Part shown: piece by piece, positions 27,202-34,962 of the stretch
Layout of the letters: each line of letters opens with the position of its first letter
Numbering within the stretch: position 1 is the stretch's first letter
Made by a program: the position numbers and the translations under genes
Notes under the pieces: model-generated
Databases searched by the model: none
Told to the model about the DNA's origin: nothing
What the model saw: only the letters and a program-made list of their open reading frames with translations
NCBI GenBank assembly: GCA_035556135.1
Contig: DATMFO010000009.1
Span: forward strand, 248,001 to 312,000
DNA: 64,000 nt
Reading direction: 5' to 3'
Source: ZC4RG30 sp035556135
Lineage (GTDB): Bacteria > Pseudomonadota > Gammaproteobacteria > Steroidobacterales > Steroidobacteraceae

Positions 27202-28665
27202 CTACAGGCCGTGGCCGCCGGATCCTGCTGGCGCGGCAACGGCGGCACCGGCACCGCGGATCAAGGCCGCGCCGAGCGCAGCACCGAGGATGACGAATCC
27301 GGCGCCAGCCGCGAAGGCCAGCCGGTAGCCGGCGTTCAGGGCCTCGACGGCAGCGCCGGCCTGCTGCAGCCCATCCGCGGGCAGGGCATTCTGCGTATGC
27401 GCGGCAGCAAGGCTCGCCAGCACCGCCAGGCCCAGGGCGCCGCCCATCATGAAAGAGGTGTTCACCATCCCAGATGCCAGGCCTGACTCGCTGGGGGGCA
27501 CATCATTCATCGCCGCCAGCAGCAGCGGGTTGAAGGCGATGCCGGCGCCGACGCCAAGCAGTGCCATGGCCGGTATCACGTCGAGCCACACGCTGCCGTC
27601 CACTGGTGCGCGTGCGAACAGGAGCAGGCCGCAGGCGGCGATCAACAGCCCCGCCACCAGGGGACCGCGCAGGCCGAAGCGCATCACCAGCCTGGCCGAG
27701 ATCCCCAGCGAACAGGCCGCCATGATGAGATTGGCCGGCAGGAAGGCGAGGCCTACCTCCAGGGGGTCGCGTCCCAGCACCAGCTGCAGGTACAGCGCCG
27801 AGATGAAGAACCACGCGAACATGCCCGCCGCCCACAGCACGGCGATGAGGTTTGCGGTGGTGACGCTCTTGCGGCGCAGGAGCGCCGGCGGCATCAGCGG
27901 CGCCTCGATGCGCGACTCGATATGGAGGAAGGCCACCATCATCACGGCGGCGATGCCGAGTTTCACCAGGGTGCGTGGTGACAGCCAGCCGACTTCGTTG
28001 CCGTTCACGATGGCGTAGACGGCGAGCAGCATGGCGCCGGTGACGATGATGGCGCCGAGCCAGTCGAGTCGTGGTGCACCTGCCATGCCGCGGCCGGCGG
28101 GGATCAGCATCTGGCAGGCCACATATACCGCGATGCCGATGGGCACATTGACCAGGAAGATCCAGTGCCAGCCCACCGAATCCGTCAGCAGGCCGCCGAG
28201 CAGCACGCCGATGCTGCCGCCGCCGGAACAGACGAAGCCGTAGATGCCCATGGCCTTCGCGCGTTCACCGGGTTCGGTGAACACATTCATGATCAGTGAC
28301 AGCGCGGCGGCGGAGACCACGGCGCCGCCCACGCCCTGCACTGCGCGTCCGATGATGAGCATGGACTGCGTGGTGGCCAGGCCGCAGGCGGCCGAGGCCA
28401 GCGTGAACAAGGCGAGGCCACCCAGGAACACACGCCGATGGCCAAGCACATCACCCAGCCGGCCCCCCAGCAGCAGCAGGCCGCCGAAGGTGAGCAGGTA
28501 GGCGTTCACCACCCATACCAGGGAAGTCTCGGTGAACTGCAGGTCCTCGCGGATGGAGGGCAGCGCGACGTTCACGATGGTGCTGTCGAGCACGATCATC
28601 AGGACGCCGAGGCAGAGGATGTACAGCGCCAGCCAGCGCTGGCTGTGCGAGATGCCGTGGGCCAT
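27202..28665 (-). CDS. MFS drug efflux transporter, DHA2 (14-TM) family
   Basis: 487 residues from ATG 28665; codons upstream in the same frame are not membrane-like. DHA2 signatures: LDSTIVNVALPSI in helix 1 (motif D1), GRLGDVLGHRRVFLGG (motif A) and WHWIFLVNVPIG (after motif C). About 14 hydrophobic helices in total. Proton-driven export of drugs or other organic compounds; substrate unknown. Divergent from the desaturase gene across 286 bases that contain no gene. Confidence 0.92.
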   Translation of the reverse strand: MAHGISHSQRWLALYILCLGVLMIVLDSTIVNVALPSIREDLQFTETSLVWVVNAYLLTFGGLLLLGGRLGDVLGHRRVFLGGLALFTLASAACGLATTQSMLIIGRAVQGVGGAVVSAAALSLIMNVFTEPGERAKAMGIYGFVCSGGGSIGVLLGGLLTDSVGWHWIFLVNVPIGIAVYVACQMLIPAGRGMAGAPRLDWLGAIIVTGAMLLAVYAIVNGNEVGWLSPRTLVKLGIAAVMMVAFLHIESRIEAPLMPPALLRRKSVTTANLIAVLWAAGMFAWFFISALYLQLVLGRDPLEVGLAFLPANLIMAACSLGISARLVMRFGLRGPLVAGLLIAACGLLLFARAPVDGSVWLDVIPAMALLGVGAGIAFNPLLLAAMNDVPPSESGLASGMVNTSFMMGGALGLAVLASLAAAHTQNALPADGLQQAGAAVEALNAGYRLAFAAGAGFVILGAALGAALIRGAGAAVAAPAGSGGHGL

Positions 28666-28951
28666 GGGATGCGGGGTCGGGAGGGTCGCGCATCCTAGCC
28701 CAAAGGGGGTGCGGCGGCGAAGCTCCGGCCCGCCTCTTTTTTCGGCGACCGGGGTTGCGCCACTGCCAGCGGCGGCGCGCGCACCCCGGTTTTTGTCGCC
28801 CCTTATTTTTGTAGTCGCCTCCCCCCGTCTGGCGGCGATCATACCCCGCCGGAACCCCTATTTGCGAAACGCGGCGTTTTCCATCCGCACCCTCCGTGCT
28901 AAGGTCCGCCGACATATCGCACCCTCGATTCCGGGGTAAGAGAACAACTAC

Positions 28952-29929
28952 ATGGCCCGGACCGCACTGCCGCAGATTCCCCGCGAAGAACTGGATCAGC
29001 TGCGCGAGTTCCGCCTGCTGCCGAACCTCACCAAGATCCCGCTGTTCGTCGGCCTGATGGCTGGCCTGACCTGGGTGGCCTGGAATTCGGACAATCCCTG
29101 GCTGCTGGTGCCGCTGTACATCGCACTGGGGTACCTGTGGATGGGCATGGTCACGTTCATGCACGACGCGCTGCACCACACCCTGTTCCGAAGCAAGGCG
29201 GTGAACTGGGCCTTCGGCATCCTCTGCATGCTGCCGATCTTCGCGACATTCGTGGGCTTCCGCGAGGATCACATCGAACATCACCGGCACAACCGCTCGC
29301 CGCGCGATCCGGACGCGTTCACGATGGGCAAGCGCGGTGTGGGCGACTTCGTGCTCTTCTATGCATATGCCGCGATCGGTGGCGTGCTCAGCTTCATCCA
29401 CTTCAACTTCATCTACCCCTTCCAGAAGTTCGGGCTGAAACTGTGGGCCATCCAGCTGTTCGAGCTGGCGCTGAAGGGCACGGTGTACTGGCTGGTGCTG
29501 TCGTGGGCGGCGGAGCAGGGCATGCTCGGCAAGGCGCTGGAGGTATGGCTGTATCCGGTGCTGGTGCTTTCGCTGCTGAATTCCATGCGCTTCATCGCCG
29601 AGCACTACGGCGCGCCGTGGAACGAGGGGCAGATGGCCGGCACGCGCACGGTGACATCAAACCCCGTGCACTCCTTCTTCTGGAACAACATCAACTGGCA
29701 CATCGGTCACCACGTGTATCCCACCGTGCCCTGGTACAACCTGCAGAAGCTGCACAAGGTGCTGGAGCCGCAGATCATCGCCAGCGGCGCGCCGGTAGAT
29801 AAAAGCTACGTGGCGGTGTACTGGGATGCGCTGCGTCGCGGCCCCGAATCGCCGGAGCAGCTGGCAGAAGTACTGGCCTCCCGCAGCCCTGCCGCGCGTT
29901 TCGGCGCGGCAGGGGTTGAAGCGGCTTAA
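28952..29929 (+). CDS. Membrane fatty-acid desaturase
   Basis: 325 residues with membrane helices near 32-65, 85-103 and 130-200 and three histidine boxes: HDALHH (71-76), HIEHHRHN (107-114) and HIGHH (about 250-254, in NINWHIGHHVYP). The diiron site is therefore complete. The family also includes carotenoid ketolases and other lipid hydroxylases, so the exact substrate is open. Its stop overlaps the 3' end of the next gene on the other strand by four bases. Confidence 0.88.
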   Translation: MARTALPQIPREELDQLREFRLLPNLTKIPLFVGLMAGLTWVAWNSDNPWLLVPLYIALGYLWMGMVTFMHDALHHTLFRSKAVNWAFGILCMLPIFATFVGFREDHIEHHRHNRSPRDPDAFTMGKRGVGDFVLFYAYAAIGGVLSFIHFNFIYPFQKFGLKLWAIQLFELALKGTVYWLVLSWAAEQGMLGKALEVWLYPVLVLSLLNSMRFIAEHYGAPWNEGQMAGTRTVTSNPVHSFFWNNINWHIGHHVYPTVPWYNLQKLHKVLEPQIIASGAPVDKSYVAVYWDALRRGPESPEQLAEVLASRSPAARFGAAGVEAA

Positions 29930-30552
29930 GGACTCTTGAAGCGGCCCACGTAGGCCGCCTTCGCCACCACCTTGCCACCCTTGATGGCCTCGAGCAGCTC
30001 GGCGCGGCTCGCGGTCGCGGGCAGGTCGAGCCTGGTGTTCAGCGCGTAGAACTCGAACACGTAGTGGTGGTAGCGCGGACCCGCCGGGGCACCCATGCCC
30101 ATGTAGGCGTTGTCGCGCATGCCCTTGCCCACGACGGAGCCAGTGGGCAGCTTGCCTTCCTCGATCCGCGTCACCGGCGCCGTGGCGGGAATGTTCCACA
30201 CCACCCAGTGCAGCACGTCTTCGGCATTGGGGCCGAAGGCCACATCGAGGTCATGCATGATGATGGCGATGCTCTGTGCATTCGCCGGGACGTTGCTCAG
30301 TGTGAAGTCCGGCTGCGTGTTGCCGCCGGCCATCGAGTACTTCGGCGGGACGATGCCGCCGTCGGCAAAGGCCTTGCTCTCGACCAGCAGCTGCACGAGG
30401 GCACCGCCACCGCCGCGCGGCGGTCCGCCGGCACGGGGACCACCAGGAGGACCACCACCGGGCGGACCACCTGGAGCCTGCGCGAGCACCGGGCCCGCGC
30501 CCATCGCAGCGAAAGCGAGCAGCGCTGCGCTCTTGATGAATGACCTTCGCAT
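29926..30552 (-). CDS. Secreted YbhB/YbcL (PEBP, Raf-kinase-inhibitor-like) protein
   Basis: 208 residues. N-terminal export signal (MRRSFIKSAALLAFAAMGAG, cleavage near VLAQA; the RRSF start is Tat-like), then a Gly/Pro-rich tract (about 26-50), then a PEBP domain with FTLSNVPANAQSIAIIMHDL, VLHWVVWNIP and a C-terminal YHHYVFEFYALN. PEBP proteins bind phospholipid or phosphate-like ligands; the bacterial role is unsettled. Confidence 0.9.
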   Translation of the reverse strand: MRRSFIKSAALLAFAAMGAGPVLAQAPGGPPGGGPPGGPRAGGPPRGGGGALVQLLVESKAFADGGIVPPKYSMAGGNTQPDFTLSNVPANAQSIAIIMHDLDVAFGPNAEDVLHWVVWNIPATAPVTRIEEGKLPTGSVVGKGMRDNAYMGMGAPAGPRYHHYVFEFYALNTRLDLPATASRAELLEAIKGGKVVAKAAYVGRFKSP

Positions 30553-30645
30553 GTCGAACCCCTTCGGTTGGTGATGAGGATCAGGACATCGCGAGTATAT
30601 CGCCGGCCATCGTGAACTCCGGCTGACGCGCCGGGGCCGTTCGGA

Positions 30646-30915
30646 TCAGCCAGTCATGTGCGCGCGCTGGCGCTGCACTTCATGCACTTCGGCCAGTGGC
30701 AGATGGGTCTGCTGCGCGATCTGCGCAAGGATGGCGTGCGCGGGATCCTTTGGCATGCGCAGCTGATGCACGCGTTCCCAGATGCGCACGCGCATTTCAG
30801 GGGTGTGTTCGAGCGATCGCTGCGCAAGCAGGTCCTGGCTGCGGCGTTGCTCGGCTTCGAGCCGACGCCGTTCGAGTTGCGCGCGGAAGTCGCTGACGTA
30901 ATCGGTGGTGATCAT
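30646..30915 (-). CDS. Small hypothetical protein
   Basis: 89 residues from ATG 30915 (MITTDYVSDFRAQLERRR). Highly charged, mostly helical, with a possible coiled coil at about 10-35; no recognised domain. Its ATG overlaps the stop of the upstream gene (ATGA), so the two are translationally coupled. Third gene of a small unit downstream of the RRM gene. Confidence 0.65.
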   Translation of the reverse strand: MITTDYVSDFRAQLERRRLEAEQRRSQDLLAQRSLEHTPEMRVRIWERVHQLRMPKDPAHAILAQIAQQTHLPLAEVHEVQRQRAHMTG

Positions 30916-31325
30916 CGGGTCTCCGGTGCGCACAATGTGGCGCTGATGTTGATGCGGACGCGGATGGGGCAAGGCGTGCGCTCGTGCGAGGCCTGCAATC
31001 GCTGGCCGGGACAGGCAACCGTGACCTGCTTCTGCTGCGCGCGCCGCGCGCCAGCGGTGGCCACTTCGGCGACGTAGTCGTGCAGTCCCAGCTCGCCATC
31101 GCAGCCCTTGCAGGGGCAGGCGTAGCGGAACAAGGTGCGCGCGCCGGGAAAGTACGAGTAGTTCTGCTGCGAGGGCGGCAGGGTCGAGCCATCGTCAAAG
31201 TCGAGCTCGACATGGAGCTCTGAAACCTGCGGAAAGAGCTCGCGCAGTGGCGTGGCCCTGTTCAGTTCCTGTTTCTGCAGTTTCCTGCTGTCCGGTAGCG
31301 ATGCCCTGGTGGAGGGACGGCTCAC
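30912..31325 (-). CDS. Hypothetical protein with a cysteine cluster
   Basis: 137 residues from GTG 31325. The central ACPCKGCDGELGLHDY (about 69-84) contains CxCxxC; further cysteines occur at CPG and TPCP, so a zinc ribbon or other metal site is possible. No family recognised. Overlaps the 52-residue gene upstream (GTGA) and the gene downstream (ATGA), forming a tightly coupled trio. Confidence 0.65.
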   Translation of the reverse strand: MSRPSTRASLPDSRKLQKQELNRATPLRELFPQVSELHVELDFDDGSTLPPSQQNYSYFPGARTLFRYACPCKGCDGELGLHDYVAEVATAGARRAQQKQVTVACPGQRLQASHERTPCPIRVRINISATLCAPETR

Positions 31326-31480
31326 GTCGTACCGCTCGCCGGCTTGGTCTCCGGCGCTGTAAGCGTAGTAGCGGTGTCGGCCACAGGCGCTTCGCCGCGC
31401 CGGCGCAGGCGTTCATCCTGACGCTGCTTGCGCGCGAGTTCCCGCTGCCGCTTCTGCTGGCGGAAGTTCACCTTCGCCAT
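31322..31480 (-). CDS. Small basic protein of 52 residues
   Basis: Minus-strand ATG at 31480, TGA at 31322-31324, preceded by AGGAGCAGG. The N-terminal two thirds is strongly basic and helical (MAKVNFRQQKRQRELARKQR, then QDERLRRRG), the tail Thr/Pro-rich. Very similar short proteins of unknown function occur in many proteobacteria, to my knowledge without a characterised role. RNA binding is plausible from charge and from its place just downstream of the RRM gene, but is unproven. Confidence 0.72.
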   Translation of the reverse strand: MAKVNFRQQKRQRELARKQRQDERLRRRGEAPVADTATTLTAPETKPASGTT

Positions 31481-31491
31481 TTACCTGCTCC

Positions 31492-31522
31492 TGAAAGAAA
31501 ACGGGCCGGCATAGCCGGCCCG
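31492..31522 (-). terminator. Rho-independent terminator after the RRM gene
   Basis: CGGGCCGGC and GCCGGCCCG (31502-31510 / 31514-31522) form a nine-pair stem with an ATA loop; on the minus strand it is followed by TTTTCTTT. It lies between the RRM gene and the small basic protein gene, so the downstream trio is either separately transcribed or reached by read-through. Confidence 0.85.
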
Positions 31523-31540
31523 CATTCGACTAAGGCTGGG

Positions 31541-31897
31541 TTACCAGCGGCCGCCACCGCCGCCGCCGTAACCACCGCCGCCGCCGCCACCGCTGCGGCC
31601 ACCGCCGCCGCCGCCGTAGCCGCCGCGACCACCACCGCCGCCGCCACCGCCGCGGGGCTTGTCCTGCGCCTCATTCACGCGCAGCGGACGACCGCCGAGA
31701 TCCTTGCCGTTGACGGCCTGGATCGCACGCGCGGCATCGGCGCTGCTCATCTCGACGAAGCCGAAGCCACGGGGACGGCCGGTCTCGCGATCGTTGGGGA
31801 GGGACACCGATTCGACAGTGCCGTGCGGTGCGAACAGCGCGCGGACCTGGTCCTCGGTAGCGGTGAACGGCAGGTTGCCGACATAAATCTTGGCCAT
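31541..31897 (-). CDS. Glycine-rich RRM RNA-binding protein
   Basis: 118 residues. One RNA-recognition motif (about 1-80) with RNP2 IYVGNL (4-9) and RNP1 RGFGFVEM (43-50), followed by a Gly/Arg/Tyr-rich tail. This matches bacterial/cyanobacterial cold-induced RNA-binding proteins. Likely an RNA chaperone. Its leader has a hairpin next to the ribosome site and a terminator follows directly, so it can be expressed as a monocistronic mRNA. Confidence 0.93.
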   Translation of the reverse strand: MAKIYVGNLPFTATEDQVRALFAPHGTVESVSLPNDRETGRPRGFGFVEMSSADAARAIQAVNGKDLGGRPLRVNEAQDKPRGGGGGGGGRGGYGGGGGGRSGGGGGGGYGGGGGGRW

Positions 31898-32253
31898 GTG
31901 TGTGAACTCTTCTCTCTATGACTGATGAAATGACAATGGCAGGGAAACGGAGTCGTAGAGAGCCGCATCGCGGCAGACCATGATCCAGTCCTGACACCTG
32001 ATCGGCAGGCGTTTCGGCTCGAGCGAGTGCACCCGGACAGAGGTGCATGGACGATACAAACGAACGACGATCTGCGGGCAGTCTAGCGGGTTTGTTGGCC
32101 TGCGGGGAGAAATCTCACCAGAAATCAGTGATTTCCGGCTGTCATGGCAGCTAATTCCTCATTGCGTCGTCAATTGGCTTCACTCCGGGAGCCGCGGGAT
32201 AGACCGGTTGCAGCATCGTCGGGGTTGGCACCGGCAACCATACTGGGGTCGCG
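31898..32253. other. RRM-gene leader and divergent promoter region, with leader hairpin
   Basis: 356 bases without a gene. On the minus strand an 11-bp imperfect stem (GTCGTAGAGAG at 31952-31962 with CTCTCTATGAC at 31912-31922, one G-U pair) ends 14 bases before the RRM start codon, and its 3' arm abuts the purine-rich ribosome site. The remainder should contain promoters for the RRM gene and for the hydrolase at 32254; no clear -35/-10 pair was identified. Confidence 0.45.
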
Positions 32254-33561
32254 ATGCCGAGACTGACTCCCCTCCATTGCATGCGTTCCGGTGCTGCAGC
32301 GGCGCTGGCCCTGGTGCTGCTGGCGTCCTGCGGCGGGAGTGACGGGACGGCGGCGCCACCGGCTGCGCCGCCGCCTGACAGCCTTCCACCAGAGAGTGTT
32401 CCAGCGCAGCTGCCCGAACCACTGCGGCGCGGCCCGCCCAGCGACGTGCCTGCCGCGCTGCAATGGCAGCGCTGGCGCATGCTCGACGCGGATGTCAACG
32501 CGGTGACTTTCCGCAGCATGGAATCGCTGTTCCCGGTGGCCACCGTTGCACGCAGCGGGCCGGTATGGGATCTGCCGCGCGACGAGCAGGCGCTGGATTT
32601 CAATTACCAGTGGCAGGGCCAGTCTTTGCCCGCCTCCTCGTTCGCGGCGCGCACATTCACCAATGCGCTGCTGATCCTGAAGGATGGTCGCATCGTCTTC
32701 GAGTCCTATAGCAATGGCAGCGACGCGAGCAGCCGCTTCATCGGCTGGTCGATCAGCAAGTCGGTGACTTCGGTGCTGGTGGGATGCGCGCTGGCGGATG
32801 GCAGCATCGCCTCCCTGGATGATGCCGTGACCACCTACGTGCCTGATCTCGCGGGCTCGGCCTATGACGGCGCCTCGATACGCGACCTGCTCGAGATGCG
32901 CTCGGGTGTGGCGTATGACGAGACCTACGACTTCACCAATCCGGGTCCTGCCGCGATGAACCACATCGAGGCGCTGGTGCGCAACACCACGCGCTTCGCG
33001 GAGATCGCCCGCGTGCTGCCGCGCCGCTTCGCACCTGGTGCGCAGTTCGAGTACAAGACCATTGATACCGGCGTGCTGGGCTGGCTGCTGGAGCGGGCCA
33101 CCGGTGCGAGTGTTGCCATGTATACGGAGCGATGCCTGTGGCAGCCGCTGGGCGCGGAGGCCAATGCGTTCTACATCCTGGACGGACCGCCGGGGATCGG
33201 GCGCGCGTTCAACGGCGCCGGCTTCAACGCCACGCTGCGCGACTTCGGGCGCTTCGGGCAGATGATGCTCGACCTGGGAGTTGCCGACGGGCAGCGCGTG
33301 ATCCCGGAGAGCTGGGTGCGCGAGTCCACCACTTCGCGCCAGGCGGAGGATCCGGTGACCGGCGGGTACGGGCTGCACTGGTGAACCCTGGCAGGAAGCA
33401 CTGCCTACATGGCCGTCGGGCTGCAGGGCCAGTATGTGTACGTGTCACCGGAGACGCGTACGGTGGTGGTGAAGCTCAGCCACTTTCCGCCCGGGGACAA
33501 CAATGCCCTGCAGGGCGAGACCGTGGCATTCATGGCCGCAGCGGCGGCGTGGAATCCCTGA
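32254..33561 (+). pseudogene. Beta-lactamase-related serine hydrolase lipoprotein interrupted by an in-frame TGA
   Basis: The frame from ATG 32254 (or 32281, MRSGAAAALALVLLASC with a lipobox) encodes 376 residues with the SxxK nucleophile motif SISK (166-169) and YGLHW at the end. TGA at 33382-33384 then interrupts it, but the same frame continues for 58 conserved-looking codons (TLAGSTAYMAVGLQGQYVYV, ending AAWNP) to a stop at 33559-33561. Relatives usually read W-W-T at the junction, so a single TGG-to-TGA change explains it. The truncated protein keeps the nucleophile but loses the last strands of the beta-lactamase fold. A sequencing error is possible. Confidence 0.8.
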
Positions 33562-33567
33562 TCCGGG

Positions 33568-34944
33568 CTATTTTCCGATACAGAAGCTGCCAAAGATGCG
33601 GCCGAGCAGCTCGTCGCTGCTGACGTCGCCGACCACTTCTCCCAGCGCGCGCTGGGTTTCCCGCAGTTCGAGCGCAGCCAGTTCGCCCTGCTTCGCGGCC
33701 AGCTGTGCCGCGGCGGCTGCGAGCCTGGCGGACGCGCGACGCAGCGCCTCGACATGGCGTGCGCGGGCGGAGAAGGTGCCGCCGCCCTCCTCCGCATGGC
33801 CCGCGCGCGCGGCAAGGCGCCGGCGCAATTCGTCCAGCCCTTCGCCTGTGGCTGCCGAGATGGGCAGGACCGGGGCGGCGGTGCCTGTGCCCGGGTGTGT
33901 GCTCAGCCCCGGAATGTGCCGCTGCGCTTCCGGCACGAGGTCGATCTTGTTCAGCAGGATGGTGACGGGCACGCCTTCCGGCAATGCGGCCCGCTCCTCC
34001 TCGAAGGATTGCGCGCCTGGATCCGCGCTGGCGTCGACCACGAACAGCAGGTGATCCGCTTTGGCGATCGCTTCGCGCGCGCGGCGCATGCCTTCGGCTT
34101 CGATGGCATCGCTGGTGTGTTCGCGCAGGCCGGCGGTGTCGATCAACTCCACGGGCACACCCTGCACCTGCACGCGTTCGCGCAGCAGGTCGCGCGTGGT
34201 GCCGGCCACCGGTGTGACGATGGCGACGTCATGCCCGGCCAGCGCATTCATCAAGGTGCTCTTGCCGGCATTCGGCCTGCCGGCAATGGCGATGGTGAGG
34301 CCGCGCGTGAGCACGGCGCCCTGCTCTGCCGCGGCCAGCACGCCGGCCACCCGGCGCTGCACGTCTTCCAGCCGTTCGCGCAATTCCTGGCTGCCGAGGA
34401 AGTCGATTTCCTCTTCCGGGAAATCGATGGCTGCTTCCACATACACGCGCAGGCTGGTGAGCGCCGCGGCAGCCGCGTTCACTGCGTCACTGAAACCTCC
34501 CTGCAATGAACGCAGTGCCGCCTGCGCGGCGCGCTTCGATCCGGCCTGGATGAGGTCGGCCACCGCTTCGGCCTGCGCGAGGTCGATGCGGTTGTTGAGG
34601 AAGGCGCGCTCGGTGAACTCGCCGGGCCGCGCCCGTCGCGCGCCGAGCTCGACGATGCGCTCGATCAGGGCTTCGACGATGACATCTCCGCCATGCCCCT
34701 GCAGCTCCAGCACATGCTCGCCGGTATAGGAATGCGGTGCGGGGAAATGCAGCACGATGCCGGTGTCGAGCAGTTGACCGTCCGCGTCCTGCCAGCTGAG
34801 GTAGCGCGCCTCGCGCGGCGCCGGCAATTCGCCCAGCAGCGCGCGCGCGATGGCGGGCACGTCCTCGCCCGAGACCCGCACGATGGCCACGCCGCCCCTG
34901 CCGGGTGGAGTGGCGGCGGCGACGATGGTGTCGCGCCGGGCCAT
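33568..34944 (-). CDS. mnmE: tRNA uridine-5-carboxymethylaminomethyl modification GTPase MnmE
   Basis: 458 residues, full length. With MnmG it modifies wobble U34 of tRNAs. N-terminal folate-binding domain (about 1-120), helical domain, inserted GTPase with GRPNAGKST (G1), AGTTRD (G2), DTAGLR (G3) and LNKIDL (G4), and the invariant C-terminal CIGK. Standard position downstream of yidC. Confidence 0.97.
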   Translation of the reverse strand: MARRDTIVAAATPPGRGGVAIVRVSGEDVPAIARALLGELPAPREARYLSWQDADGQLLDTGIVLHFPAPHSYTGEHVLELQGHGGDVIVEALIERIVELGARRARPGEFTERAFLNNRIDLAQAEAVADLIQAGSKRAAQAALRSLQGGFSDAVNAAAAALTSLRVYVEAAIDFPEEEIDFLGSQELRERLEDVQRRVAGVLAAAEQGAVLTRGLTIAIAGRPNAGKSTLMNALAGHDVAIVTPVAGTTRDLLRERVQVQGVPVELIDTAGLREHTSDAIEAEGMRRAREAIAKADHLLFVVDASADPGAQSFEEERAALPEGVPVTILLNKIDLVPEAQRHIPGLSTHPGTGTAAPVLPISAATGEGLDELRRRLAARAGHAEEGGGTFSARARHVEALRRASARLAAAAAQLAAKQGELAALELRETQRALGEVVGDVSSDELLGRIFGSFCIGK

Positions 34945-34962
34945 CGCTTCAGCGCATGGACA

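Noticed and set aside
31541..31660. Repetitive GGC/GGT-rich tract as a possible repeat array
   Set aside because: It encodes the Gly-rich tail of the RRM protein; period and spacing are irregular and not CRISPR-like.
33382..33384. Selenocysteine or TGA-as-Trp recoding in the serine hydrolase
   Set aside because: TGA ends many other genes here, the family uses Trp at the site, and no SECIS-like hairpin is evident.
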